NCBI GenBank assembly: GCA_029706075.1
Contig: JAINUG010000114.1
Span: 2,108,001 to 2,172,000, forward strand
From: Aldrovandia affinis
Lineage: Eukaryota; Chordata; Actinopteri; Notacanthiformes; Halosauridae
Direction: 5' to 3'
Length of the DNA: 64,000 nucleotides
Numbering within the stretch: position 1 is the stretch's first letter; each line of letters begins with the position of its first letter. Shown piece after piece: positions 11,071 to 20,860 of the stretch. The notes under the pieces were generated by a model. It was not told the DNA's origin. It ran no database searches and saw only the letters and a list, made by a program, of their open reading frames with translations. The position numbers and the translations under genes were made by a program.

Positions 11071-11413
11071 GCCGAAGCCAATACTGTGAGCGATAGCCTG
11101 GGTTTGGTAGCCGGTGTTGGCCAGACGGCTATCAGTTTGGCTGTACATGCAGTTTCTTCCAGTCTTGTCATGCAAATTAGTTTATTACTTTTCCGACAGC
11201 CAGCAAAGAACTAAACAGGATTTTTATATGCAATGTGGATTCCCTGGGGTCTTGGGTGCTATTGACTGCACACATATGCAGTTGCGTGCACCATCTGATC
11301 ATAGTATAATTTATGTGAATCGGAAGGGGGTCCACTCCATTAATATCCAGGTGGTTTGTGATGCACACTACAGGGTGACGCATTTAGGCCTACTGCATGA
11401 CGAACATAAATGA
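11071..11413 (+). pseudogene. Harbinger (HARBI1-like) DDE transposase fragment
   Basis: This is a nuclease-type transposase of the DDE_Tnp_4 family. The 5' part reads VSDSLGLVAGVGQTAISLAV in one frame, matching the helical segment before the catalytic core. A frameshift near 11190-11205 leads to CGFPGVLGAIDCTHMQLRAP, the first catalytic aspartate (GAIDCTH), then YVNRKGVHSINIQVVCDAHY, the second aspartate (VVCDA). The frame stops at 11411-11413 before the glutamate region. Only about a third of a normal transposase is left, so it is inactive. Confidence 0.85.
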
Positions 11414-11599
11414 AACAGGCCTAGTTGCAGTTGTGAGTTTTTTTATGTATTGCTTTCCATTTATCAATTACATTAAATTAGAAGAAAATAAACATTGTTT
11501 TTTAAGTTGGAAAGAGATTCTTTTAAGGAAAAAAAGAGATGGTAAAATTAAACACCTTCTTTTAACAATGTAGGTCTCAAAATATAAACTCAAATCATA

Positions 11600-11734
11600 A
11601 AAATAACAAATTAATGTGCGCCTTGTTTTCCCCCTCTGATTCGCGCCCCAACTTTTCCGCACCTTCCGCACAAGCAAATCGCTCTCCTCTTTTGAGAAGC
11701 ACTCCTGGCGCAGCCGCGCAAAACTGTCGTCCAT
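11600..11734 (-). pseudogene. Harbinger SANT-like protein, N-terminal scrap
   Basis: The minus strand from ATG 11734 reads MDDSFARLRQECFSKEESDL then LLVRKVRKSW, resembling the start of Harbinger Myb/SANT-like proteins, where a short Arg-rich head precedes FSxEE.DLLV. The likeness ends after about 40 residues and what follows is A/T-rich. It faces the transposase fragment, as expected for the family. Confidence 0.6.
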
Positions 11735-12086
11735 GTCAGGAAATTGCCAATTTGCTATAGCATTAGCGCACTGGTATTTAAAGGGATAGAAAATAGGTGT
11801 TTTGATTGGCCATTATGAAACCAACCCCTCACCACACCCACGTGTATTTAAAAAAAAGTTAATCCAACCAGTTTTTTAAACATGCAAGTAATTGTATTAT
11901 ATTGTGTCTTTATTTTGTATTGAAGCTTCCAGCACACTCTATCTGCCCATAGCGTAACCTATTATATCTATTATGATATTGTGATGAGCTACTCTCTTAG
12001 CCTATATGAGATGGTATTCCCCTTTGTAGTAATTGTTTTACCTTATACTATATATTATATTTATTGCACCAAATGAGTATTTACTT

Positions 12087-14470
12087 TTTTTTTCAATCGC
12101 TTTGGCACTAGTTTCAGAACCTTGATGTCATTTTTCAAAACTCTAGACACAAAAACCACAACCAATGATCAAATTGCACATTTTTCAAAACTCTAAACAC
12201 CTTTTTCCAATTTCTTGGATACAATACACATAAACCAAAGATCATTTGTTCATTGAACTAAAATCACCTGTTCAAAATGACACAACTTAACATCAAAGTA
12301 TAACCATTTCAAAATGCAATTCACACATTACATTTGAGATGACTGTCTATTCATTTCATTACAATATTAATGATCTAACTATCAATTTATACAACTGCTC
12401 AAAACGACAAGTAACTGTTGCATTACTCTTAAAGCATAGTCTTATGGAAACTGAGGAACAATATCCCATGTTCAGATCATGAAAGTTTCAGGTTAACGAG
12501 ATTGATTGACACCACCATTGACACCAATTTGTTACTGATGATTGATTTCACCTTGTGGTATGGGTATAAATAAGTGGCATCCACAGCAACATAGTGATAC
12601 AATATGGAGCAGGCAGGTGGGCACCATAGAGGTCAAGCAGGAGGAGGAAGAGTAAGAAGACAGGGTGGTCAAAGGAATGGCAGGGGACAAACACCCCTTC
12701 TGAGAGGTGGCCATGGGCCCCGTTTGAGAGGTGTGGGGGAACGGGGTCGAGGACAAGGCCTCGGACCAAGACAGCGGCAGCAACAGCAAAGGGTCTCCAA
12801 TGAGATCAGAGTAATGGTTGTAGACCATGTCATAAAGCATAACATGACAATGATTAGCACAGAGTAGGTAATGTGACTATGAAAATGTATTTTACAGTAT
12901 GATGGCATGTTCTTCCTGTAATTCTCCCTACAGAATTGAGACTAGACCCAATAGTGGAGGCAGAAGGCAGACTCCTGGCTGACGAACAAGAGTGGGCTGT
13001 GGTCAACTTGGTCCAGGCCAGAAATGATATTCGCCTTACAGAAATCAGACAGCACATCCTGGACAATGAAGACAGCTTCAACAATGTGGAAGCCATAAGT
13101 TTGCCGACCATTGCACACGTTCTGAAAAGGCACCAGGTGTCCCTAAAACAGTTGTACCATGTGCCTTTTGAGAGAAATGCAGACAGAGTGAAGCAACTGA
13201 GGATTGAGTATGTTCAGGTATGTTCAGTTCCATGATGCCTGTTTGTGAAAAATTCCCCATCATTGTACTGTAATCAATAATTCTCTTTCCAACATGTCTT
13301 TTTACATAGAGGGTGATGGCCCTGGATGCTGACGAAAACCATCACAAATTAGTTTTTGTGGATGAGGCAGGCTTCAACCTGGCCAAGACAAGGAGGAGAG
13401 GTCGGAATTTCATTGGCCAGCGGGCAACCATCCAAGTACCCGGACAACGTGGGGCCAACATCAGCATGTGTGCAGCTATATCAGAAGATGGTGTGGTGGG
13501 GCGCAGACCTCGTATTGGCGCATACAATGCAGAGCTCCTTGTTGCCTTCCTTGATGAGCTAACTCTAGTCTGTAGAGCTGTTGGTGTGATATATGTCATT
13601 GTGTGGGACAATGTCAGGTTCCACCATGCTCAACTGGTGCAGGCATGGTTTCAGGCCCATCCACAATTCATCACTGTGTACTTGCCCCCATACTCTCCTT
13701 TCCTAAACCTGATTGAGGAATTTTTCTCCACATGGAGGTGGAAAGTGTATGATAGGGGTCTGCATCAACAGCTGACCCTTTTCCAGGCCATGGATGACGC
13801 ATGCAACGACATCACAGCAGACCAGTGTCAGGCCTGGATTCGCCATGCCTGAAGGTTCTTTCCAAGATGTTTGGTGAATGAAAACATCCATGTTGATGTG
13901 GATGAGAACCTGTAGCCAAATCCACAAGACAGGGTTGATGGGAATGATGAGTGATTGATCCTTTTTTTTTTTTTTTCTTCTTAGCCAGGTGAGGAACACT
14001 GCAGTTTGTTTTGCAGGACTCTTTTCTTTTTTAGCAAATTTTTGCTTTCATTCAAAGGGAACCTATGTTGTCATTCACAGTTTGTATTCATCAATACATT
14101 TCAGATTTGTTCAATGATTCCACTGCGTCTGTGGTATTCTCTCTACTAGTCCTTTTACAGTGACATTACGTGTAGCACATATTTTGTACTACAATATTTA
14201 ATGGTTGTATGAACAACTTAACAGTGAAACTATCTGTATCTTGTGTGTGGGTGATCTAAAGAAATGTCCCTATGGTATTTCATGATAAATGAGTTGTTTG
14301 AACCAATGATTCTGTGAGTGCAAGGTTTCTTTAAAGATATGAATACACAATGGAATGTTTTGAAAGTTGGACAGCCTGTATTACAAGTGGTGAACGTTTT
14401 GAGTTTTGTGTCTAGAGTTTTGAAAAATGACATCAAGGTTCTGAAACTAGTGCCAAAGCGATTGAAAAAA
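12087..14470 (+). mobile_element. Tc1/mariner-superfamily (IS630-like) transposon with intron-containing transposase
   Basis: The terminal inverted repeats are 67-68 bp. From CAATCGCTTTGGCACTAG at 12094 through TCTAGACACAAAA at 12154, the left repeat is base-for-base the reverse complement of 14404-14464, with a T-tract of at least 7 beyond it. The inner part of the repeat (TTTTTCAAAACTCTAAACAC) recurs at about 12181-12200. The element is 2.38 kb and carries one plus-strand transposase gene in three exons. No clean TA duplication can be read next to the T-tracts. Perfect terminal repeats point to recent insertion, even though the gene has lost function. Confidence 0.85.
12604..13852 (+). pseudogene. 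IS630/Tc1-like DDE transposase, three exons, damaged
   Basis: It would cut and paste the element flanked by the 67-bp repeats. Exon 1 (ATG 12604) codes a Gly/Arg-rich head (GRGQTPLLRGGHGPRLRGVG) and VSNEIRVMVVDHVIKHNMTM, then meets TAG just before a GTAATG donor at about 12871. Exon 2 (about 12933-13216) codes a helical DNA-binding part and ends at CAG/GTATGT. Exon 3 begins after TTTTTACATAG at about 13309 and codes VDEAGFN (first D), VWDNVRFHH (second D) and YLPPYSPFLNLIEEFFSTW (E); 35 residues lie between the second D and E135 of that exon. A 7-bp tandem duplication, AGGCAGAAGGCAGA at about 12957, shifts the frame in exon 2, and part of the helix-turn-helix seems missing. The catalytic exon is intact and stops at 13850-13852. 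Confidence 0.85.
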
Positions 14471-14568
14471 ACGAATGTTTTGTGGGAAGAGTAAATCCTT
14501 GCTGCTGTGTTAATATGGCCCATACACTTACGTATGAGGGGGCTTCTTCTCATATTTTTCTAGTAGGC

Positions 14569-15440
14569 TGTCACACGCCACGTGACAATCCCTGGACTGG
14601 AGCAGAGCAGCTGATGGTAAGAAGTAGCAGAGGAGTGGGGTTTGCCGGTCTACGGACCGGATCTTAATTTTTTTTTTGTCTCTCCTGCCAGACACGGGAG
14701 AGAGACAGTGGGAGAGTAGGTTAAAATAAAACAAACACAAACACAGTCTTCACCCTACTTGCCGCAAATCTTTCGGGCAAAAACAATGAACTAAAATAAA
14801 AAACTAAAATAATCAAAACTTAACGAACACCCGCCTCCTCCGAGGGGGGAATCCCCTTTCGGGGAACACACAACGGGCATAGACAATCAGCGGCTTTCCA
14901 CACCACCTTTATACATACACATTTACCACACATCAACACTTATGGGACAGGGTAGAACTCTACGCACTGTCCTGACACACATCCGACACACATCTCAACA
15001 AGACACCGTGCCACCTCAGACCGGAGTTCCCCTAGAACCTCCCCAGGCACACATATCCAGTGACTTTTCAAGTGCTTCCCAAACCCATGCACACAGAGAC
15101 ACTCAAACTTTTCAGTCCGAGTTCACTTTTACCCCAAACACACAGAGAACCTCGCCACTCCTCACAGGGAGAGTTCTCTGGCAACCAGCTCTGAGACACT
15201 CTCCACTCTTTCAGTGAGAGTTCTCAGGCCGTTGTCCAGAAACACTCTCCACTGCCTGAGTGCGAGTTCTCCAATCACACCGAGGGCAAGAGGCGGACCC
15301 TCTTTCAGGGCGCCCTCTCTCCCTCTTTCCCACTCACACAGGAAGCACTCTACTCAGTCACTTTTGACAAACGCAGACACGCACCACCATGCCCGACAGA
15401 GTCACATCAAACAACAAACTGTCCATATACTTTTGAGATG
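14569..15440 (+). mobile_element. LTR-like repeat beginning TGTCACACGCCACGTGACA (copy 1)
   Basis: The first 150 bp (TGTCACACGCCACGTGACAA, then CGGACCGGATC, then a T-rich run and GACACGGGAGAGA) match 47529 downwards on the minus strand, so this is a dispersed family. The later part contains GC-rich, CACA-rich sequence with no coding likeness. The 3' end is uncertain. A roughly 40-bp imperfect direct repeat flanks it (14530-14568 and 15428-15468, both ending in TAGTAGGCT). Confidence 0.45.
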
Positions 15441-15639
15441 GCTCCTTCTCCTATTTAGTTAGTAGGCTATGGGTGGAGAATATTTTATACAGAAATGCTA
15501 ATTGTATTCAGTTCAAACTAGTAATACATTTTGATACTTTTGTACTCCAGGTTGCCCTGTTCTGAGTGTGCCTAGCCACTGATGGTCCACTTCCCACGTA
15601 TAAGGTATTAACAATTTCAGAGGTCCCTCACCTCACTTT

Positions 15640-16315
15640 TGAGGGTGGCGTAGAAAATACAGCTAAGTATTGACCTGTTACAGCTGCATCTCTGATATGG
15701 CTTGGAATTGAGTTCCAGAGACGAGGTGTAGAACAGCTAAAAGCTCTTCCCCCAACTGTTTTTAAACGACTGAGGTATCACCAAGAGATCAGCATTTGCG
15801 GCTGGGAACATAAGGTTCAATCAGATCCTGCAAGTATGAAGGTCCAAGGCCATGAAGTGCTTTATAAGTAGTAAGCTAGACCTTAAATTCAACCCTGAAT
15901 TTAACAGGGAGCCAATGCAATGTCCTAAGGACAGGAGTGATGTTCTCTGTGCGGCATGTGTTGGTAAGCACTGAAGCCGCTGCAATAAAGAGTCTGGTAA
16001 ACCAACAAACAAAACGTTACAAAGCCTTACAACCTAGACATTACAAAGACATGTACCAGCATTTCAGCATCTTTCTTTGACAGAATTGCTCAATTTCGCA
16101 ATATTGCGCAAGTGAAAGTAAGATGTCTTGACCACTGAGTTAATGTGGGCACCCAGGCACAGCTTAGGGTCCATTATAACTCCCAGGTTTCTTACAGTTT
16201 TCAACTGTTTCAGAGATTGGCCATCAAATGGGATGTCTATACTTGGCAACTTAGTCAAGCTGTGATTGGAGCCAACCAGCAACACTTCTGTCTTTTGCGA
16301 ATTCAGAAAACCCTG
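15640..16315 (-). mobile_element. L2-like LINE 3' fragment
   Basis: The minus strand reads KTEVLLVGSNHSLTK then VRNLGVIMDPKLCLGAHINS and YFHLRNIAKLSN (about 16300-16070), the palm-thumb region conserved in L2-type LINE reverse transcriptases. It continues into a 3' part (about 16010-15640) with the common fish LINE text around AACAGGGAGCCAATGCAA. The 5' end is truncated, as is usual for LINE copies, and several frame breaks are present. Confidence 0.75.
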
Positions 16316-17177
16316 TCACTATCACTGACTTCAACCTTCCATATAAATACTATCCAAAAACACTCATGACAGACCATTTACTGTGTATGTCCTGTGTCAA
16401 CCAGCACGTAGTCTTAAATAGCCTTCCTCTAAATAAAAAAGCTGTCGTCAACTGGGGACATTACGGTCAATTAAGTCATAAAAATGGAGCCAAATAACAG
16501 GTTTCTGAATGTGATTAAAGATCTATGAGCTCAGGAATCACATTAGGGTATATTTAGGTTAAAAATGCTTGTCCTTAAATCACAAAGCAAAATATTACTA
16601 AGTTCCAAGACAAAAATGTACTTGCACACATGTCTGAAGCTGCTGAACAGTCTGGACATGGCTGGACAGAACAGAATACACGTGCTACCTCAGAAGAGTC
16701 ACACTTAGAAAGAATGCTAAGACCCTCAGAAAGGTGTCCTTTTCACTTTGAAGACTGAACTATTCATTTATTTAAAGAACATGTTTTATTCCATATAAAC
16801 ACTGAAAGCTCTCGCCTTTGGGAACTAACTTTTGAGCACTGAGCATTCCTACATAATGGATTCCATCTTCATGTTGTTTTACATGAGAAGTAATGTGTTT
16901 GACTAAGGAAGCGTTGATGTTCCAATGCTTTCAGGACCAAGAATTGCATAAGACAAGGAAAGGAAACACACAACAGCATTCAATAGTAATCTTCTGTAGC
17001 TGTTCTTTATCCATTAGTCAAACATAAGAAAACTATGTGGGTGTGCATGATTGTCAACACACCGCTGAGTGCCTCACCTTTGCATCTGCGTGTGTGTCAG
17101 GAACAAAAGCATTATGTAAACAATATCCTGTTCCACATTTAAAATAGGTCAAGGATGCATTCTTATGTAAAATATAC

Positions 17178-17312
17178 TGCAACACACAGAGACACAAAGT
17201 GAATGGCACAGACATAGAGACACACAGTGAAGGACACAGCCACAGAGACACACAGTGAAGGACCCAGCCACAAAGACTGAAAGTGAATGACATCTACAGA
17301 GACACAGTGAAG
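17178..17312 (+). repeat. Degenerate minisatellite, unit about 30 bp
   Basis: About five imperfect units of the type AGAGACACACAGTGAAGGAC follow one another with spacers such as CACAGCCAC. No coding role is apparent. Confidence 0.7.
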
Positions 17313-18689
17313 GAGCTGTTGTACCAGGATGAGGAATAGGTTTTCATCTTGAATGACACCTGGTTTCTATGAAACCTGGTTTCTGTGCCAGGTCAGCTGG
17401 CAGCTATTCTGGGCCATCTATGGCCCTTGCCAGGGGCTGTTTGGCTGTTTGCGATGACAGCAGGTGTTACACCGATAATTGCAGGTGAAGACCATGCTGT
17501 CCAGGCACAGACCCCAGCGGTCCTAGATTGACTGGTTGGCTTTGTGACACAATGGCAGCCAAAGTGAACACCTCAACCATCCCCCTGCTCAGACCATGCA
17601 GCCCTTATCCGAGGCACCATATGGAAATAATTACCCTCTGTTTTCTGTTTCTATTTTGGACACATTTATTTATTTACTTATTTGATTTTTACAACCAGGC
17701 TTTGGCGGATCAACGTGCAACTTTCAATTAAATGCAATATTGATAAGTTGATTTAATTTAAATGAGTAATTAACATTCTTAGTGACAACACACTAAAAAA
17801 ATCTATTAAATTCAGGTGCTCATTTTGTAAAGATCTTTATCGTAGTTACAGGGATATTTGGTGGTACAGATTGCTGTGTGGAATATTAACTGGGGTGGGA
17901 ACTGTCCAGCAGTGTACTCAGCTAGCACTTTAGCACTTTCCCTGTTATTGCCTCTTGGGGCGCTATAACAGGCAGAGATTGAAGTGAAAGTACACCTCAT
18001 AGCTCCAGTGTTGAGGGGTTCAATACATCTGTTTTTGAGTGAATTAGCTTGTTCTCTCGCAGACATGCTGTCTAAATGCATTAGCATCTCTCTAAAATGT
18101 CCTGTGTGTGTGTGTGTTTGTGTTTGTGTGTGTGCATGGAAGGATGGACATGGCCTTATCTTTCTAATATTAATTAGCACTCAAATTATCAATTGATTCC
18201 AGTGTTACTGTAAAATTGATTATTGGTGACTACGGTAATTATTGTGTCATTCTGTTAAGTACGCAATGTTCCATATTTCGATCGATTAGATCATGGCGCT
18301 TATTAAATTCTTACAAAGACAGGCAAAATAATTAACCTTTGTAATTACTCCGATTCTATCTCAGGGTATTAACACAGTACCAACATGTGCCGAATAAACA
18401 AAACAAAAAGTTTATTTTGTCCGCTATATGTCGTTTTATCACCGCATTAAGCTTACAATAGCCCTCCGGGTAAAAATAAAACGTCGAATTGTAAGGTTAA
18501 CACGCCACCGTTGTTATTAGCTACAACAAGGCATCGATATGATAAAATTAGAGAAATTAAAATGTAGCCTATCTATTCCCGTGTGTTAATCCACTTTTAA
18601 AAATCTGTAATATTTCAATTAATTGCCAACAAAGAATAACTATTTTACAGCCGAAAGGGGCAGCTGCCGCATTAGAAAATTAATTGATA

Positions 18690-19120
18690 TCGGGGGTTTA
18701 TAGTGCTTCGAAATCTTTCTCGTCAATTAATAAACTCTTCTCAGCTGCGGAATGCAGCCAGAGGTCTCTCCCTCTCACGTTTTACAAACTGCGCGCCTTG
18801 CAGACTACGAGAGCTCTCTTGCACTGCTATTTAACCGAATTGACTGCAACGCAAGGTCCAGCTTTTCGTATTCATCCATTATATTCTACTGTATGTGCAG
18901 CGAAGCTCTAAATGAATAGTTTCAGGGCAAGGTAGCACCGCTACTGGACCAGGATTATCGCGTCACTAGTCTCGTGTACGGTTTGAACCGTTTCTGTTTA
19001 CATATCCAAATCTCGCAAGTAGCGCTCTGCTTGCCAGCGGTTTGCCGCCCGGCCGGGATAAAGAGACCAACACATATTTCTTCAGGCATTTACAGAGTGG
19101 GCATACACAGTTGTTATGGT
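18690..19120 (+). promoter_or_regulatory. Possible promoter and first exon
   Basis: The segment is moderately GC-rich compared with its surroundings, non-repetitive, and ends in TTGTTATG/GTACGTATCTG at about 19120, a fair splice-donor context. GCTATTTAACCG at about 18827 is a weak TATA-like word. No long reading frame begins here, so an exon would be mostly non-coding. This is a guess from composition and the donor only. Confidence 0.2.
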
Positions 19121-19567
19121 ACGTATCTGCTACCTACTTTAATCATAAGAGATGCAGGGCAGTCAAGCTCTCTTTATGAGTGCGTATGCGTATGTTTTCA
19201 CGGTAATTTACTGTAGGCTACTGCTGCTAACTTTTAGTTAATCTTGTATTGTCATTGGTAAATATATATATTGTACTGTTGTGGTTCTGAAATTCTTCTG
19301 GCTTTACTTTCTGAACATGAGTCAGGAATGGTTTAGCGCGTATTCATTATTGAAACCTCAAAACGTAATTATGAACGTACTGTATCTTGTGCAGATGTTG
19401 CGCACGATACCAAAAGGCAACATTTAACCTTGATACAATAATCTAGGTTTGCTGGGCTTCCTAAATTAATATATAAAAAATTGATCAGGACTGACAGCAT
19501 TGCTCTCTGAACACCACTTAAAGTTAAAGGTCACCAATATAGAAATATTATCAACATTGTATTAAGC

Positions 19568-19770
19568 CAGGGGTGTCAAACTCATTCCATTGAGGGCCGA
19601 GTGTGTGCAGGTTTCTGTTGTAACCAATGCATTACAGCAGGTGATTTCAATTAGGTTCCCTCCTTAGTTGAAGAAGTGAGCTAATTAGTGAAATCACCTG
19701 GTGTAGTGCATTGGTTGCAACAAAAACCTGCATACACTCGGCCCTCGATGGAATGAGTTTGACACCTGTG
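19568..19770. mobile_element. hAT-type MITE, 203 bp, with 8-bp target duplication
   Basis: The ends are CAGGGGTGTCAAACTCATTC and GAATGAGTTTGACACCTGTG, inverted copies with two mismatches, and the whole element is nearly a palindrome. TATTAAGC lies directly on both sides (19560-19567 and 19771-19778), an 8-bp duplication as hAT elements make. CAGGGGTG-type ends are typical of hAT MITEs. No coding capacity. Confidence 0.92.
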
Positions 19771-19880
19771 TATTAAGCAGATTGAACACCTTTACTTCAA
19801 TGGATCTTGAAATGGATATGATATATATGAAATAGTATATTAATATGGAATATGAAATAGTTGGTGAATGAATTATAGAT

Positions 19881-20185
19881 GTGTCAGTCACAGAAATTGA
19901 AAAATGTGTCAAGGGAAACAGTGGTCACAACTCAAAGCTCGGCAACAGGGATATATGGACACTTAACAGGATAGTTGCTAAAAACCACAAAACAATGGCC
20001 TCAAAAATGACCACAGAACTTAATCTACACCTCTGTGATTTAGTGTCAATAAAAAATAAAAACTACATCTTGAGCGCCACAAAGATGATATTTATGGTAG
20101 GACTACCATTTGGAAATTGCTTGTAACCAAAACCTGGACTTCTGAGCAGTATAAGAAAGTAATATGGTCTGAGGAGTAATTTTGT
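19881..20185 (+). pseudogene. Tc1-like transposase N-terminal fragment
   Basis: The plus strand reads KLGNRDIWTLNRIVAKNHKT and ASKMTTELNLHL, the helix-turn-helix region of Tc1-family transposases (typically RxLxRIVxKN). After a frameshift it reads DDIYGRTTIWKLL and WTSEQYKKVIWSEE (about 20082-20178), which reaches the first catalytic acid, here WSEE in place of WSDE. It then stops against the opposed fragment at 20190. Roughly half of a normal 340-residue transposase is present. Confidence 0.7.
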
Positions 20186-20189
20186 ATTC

Positions 20190-20640
20190 TTTTTCTTATA
20201 CCGGGACAGGTTTATCTTTGGAGTTATTGTATTGGAATATGGTAACATATATAACAGAATGTCTTGGTACTTGGAGTTTTTGATTCCATTGACCTTAACA
20301 GCCCCAGGACCAATAGATGCAAAACAACCCCATAACATCCCCCATAAGATCCACCATATTTAACCGTACGTCTGACATTCTTTTTAATGTAAGTGTCCTA
20401 ACGATGCCAAACCCACCATTGGTGTGCATGGTCAAAAAGCTCAATTTTGATCCTGTCTGACCATAACACCCAGTTCCAATGCCATTTAGCAAATTCCAGA
20501 TGCTTATTTTTGGAAACCTTTCCAAAAAGCCTGTTGGCATGGATGTGCGAATATAATGGTAGGTTTGGAGAGTTTGTGTGCCCACAAAGTAAAAACGTTT
20601 GCACTGTTACACATGATATTAAATATGACCCAATACAGCA
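20190..20640 (-). pseudogene. Tc1-like transposase middle fragment, opposite strand
   Basis: The minus strand reads FAKWHWNWVLWSDRIKIELF (about 20520-20440), the first catalytic aspartate of a Tc1 transposase, and MLWGCFASIGPGAVKVNGIK (20338-20279), the following block. Several frameshifts separate these pieces, and the second aspartate and glutamate are absent. Its wording differs from the fragment just to the left, so the two come from different Tc1 subfamilies. Confidence 0.75.
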
Positions 20641-20795
20641 TAATCAATCTATGTCAACTGTAGGAGAAGTTATCATAAAAGAATGACATGCCCGTGGCTT
20701 AGCTTGTGACATTCTGTCAAACATTAGTTTTGTTCAGCAATTAAATTGCTGTGAAACTTTGTTATGCCCAATGAGACATAAGAACATAGGAATAC

Positions 20796-20860
20796 TGTAG
20801 TGCCACTTGAGGTGGGGTGACACTCATGGACCTTTTCAGAGGGCGTAGGTATCTTTGGCA
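20796..20860. repeat. LTR scrap related to the solo LTR at 41316
   Basis: TGTAGTGCC followed by GACACTCATGGACC and CAGAGGGCGTAGG matches the left edge of the LTR at 41316-41922, including a preceding AATAC. Only about 65 bp are recognisable. Confidence 0.55.

Larger units (their letters stand above)
10490..11835. mobile_element. PIF/Harbinger copy A (transposase and SANT remnants)
   Basis: Transposase pieces on the plus strand (11071-11413) and a SANT-like start on the minus strand (11734-11600) face each other, the usual Harbinger arrangement. The left third (10540-10860) and right edge (11740-11835) are recognisably similar to 28690-29520 and 30235-30335, so both belong to one family. The exact ends were not resolved, and the element coordinates are approximate. 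Confidence 0.65.
16316..19559. other. Repeat-poor island; possible regulatory or first-exon DNA
   Basis: No recognised mobile element or protein gene covers these 3.2 kb. A minisatellite-like CACAGTGAAGGA repeat lies at 17178-17312, a GT microsatellite at 18104-18140 and a TTTA tract at 17665-17684. The stretch 17810-18680 is non-repetitive and rich in ATTA/TAAT words, as in many distal regulatory sequences. That is only an impression from composition. Confidence 0.35.

Noticed and set aside
12532..13263. Minus-strand frames opposite the mariner-like transposase
   Set aside because: They overlap well-supported plus-strand exons and have no family resemblance.
14942..15462. Two plus-strand frames rich in Ser, Thr and His
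   Set aside because: They lie inside the TGTCACACGCC repeat and reflect CACA-rich sequence; no start context or homology.
17054..17293. Minus-strand frame rich in Cys, Val and Leu resembling a signal peptide
   Set aside because: It is a translation of the CACAGTGAAGGA minisatellite.
18684..18911. Short open frame in the possible first-exon region
   Set aside because: No homology, no good start context; the region is better described as non-coding.
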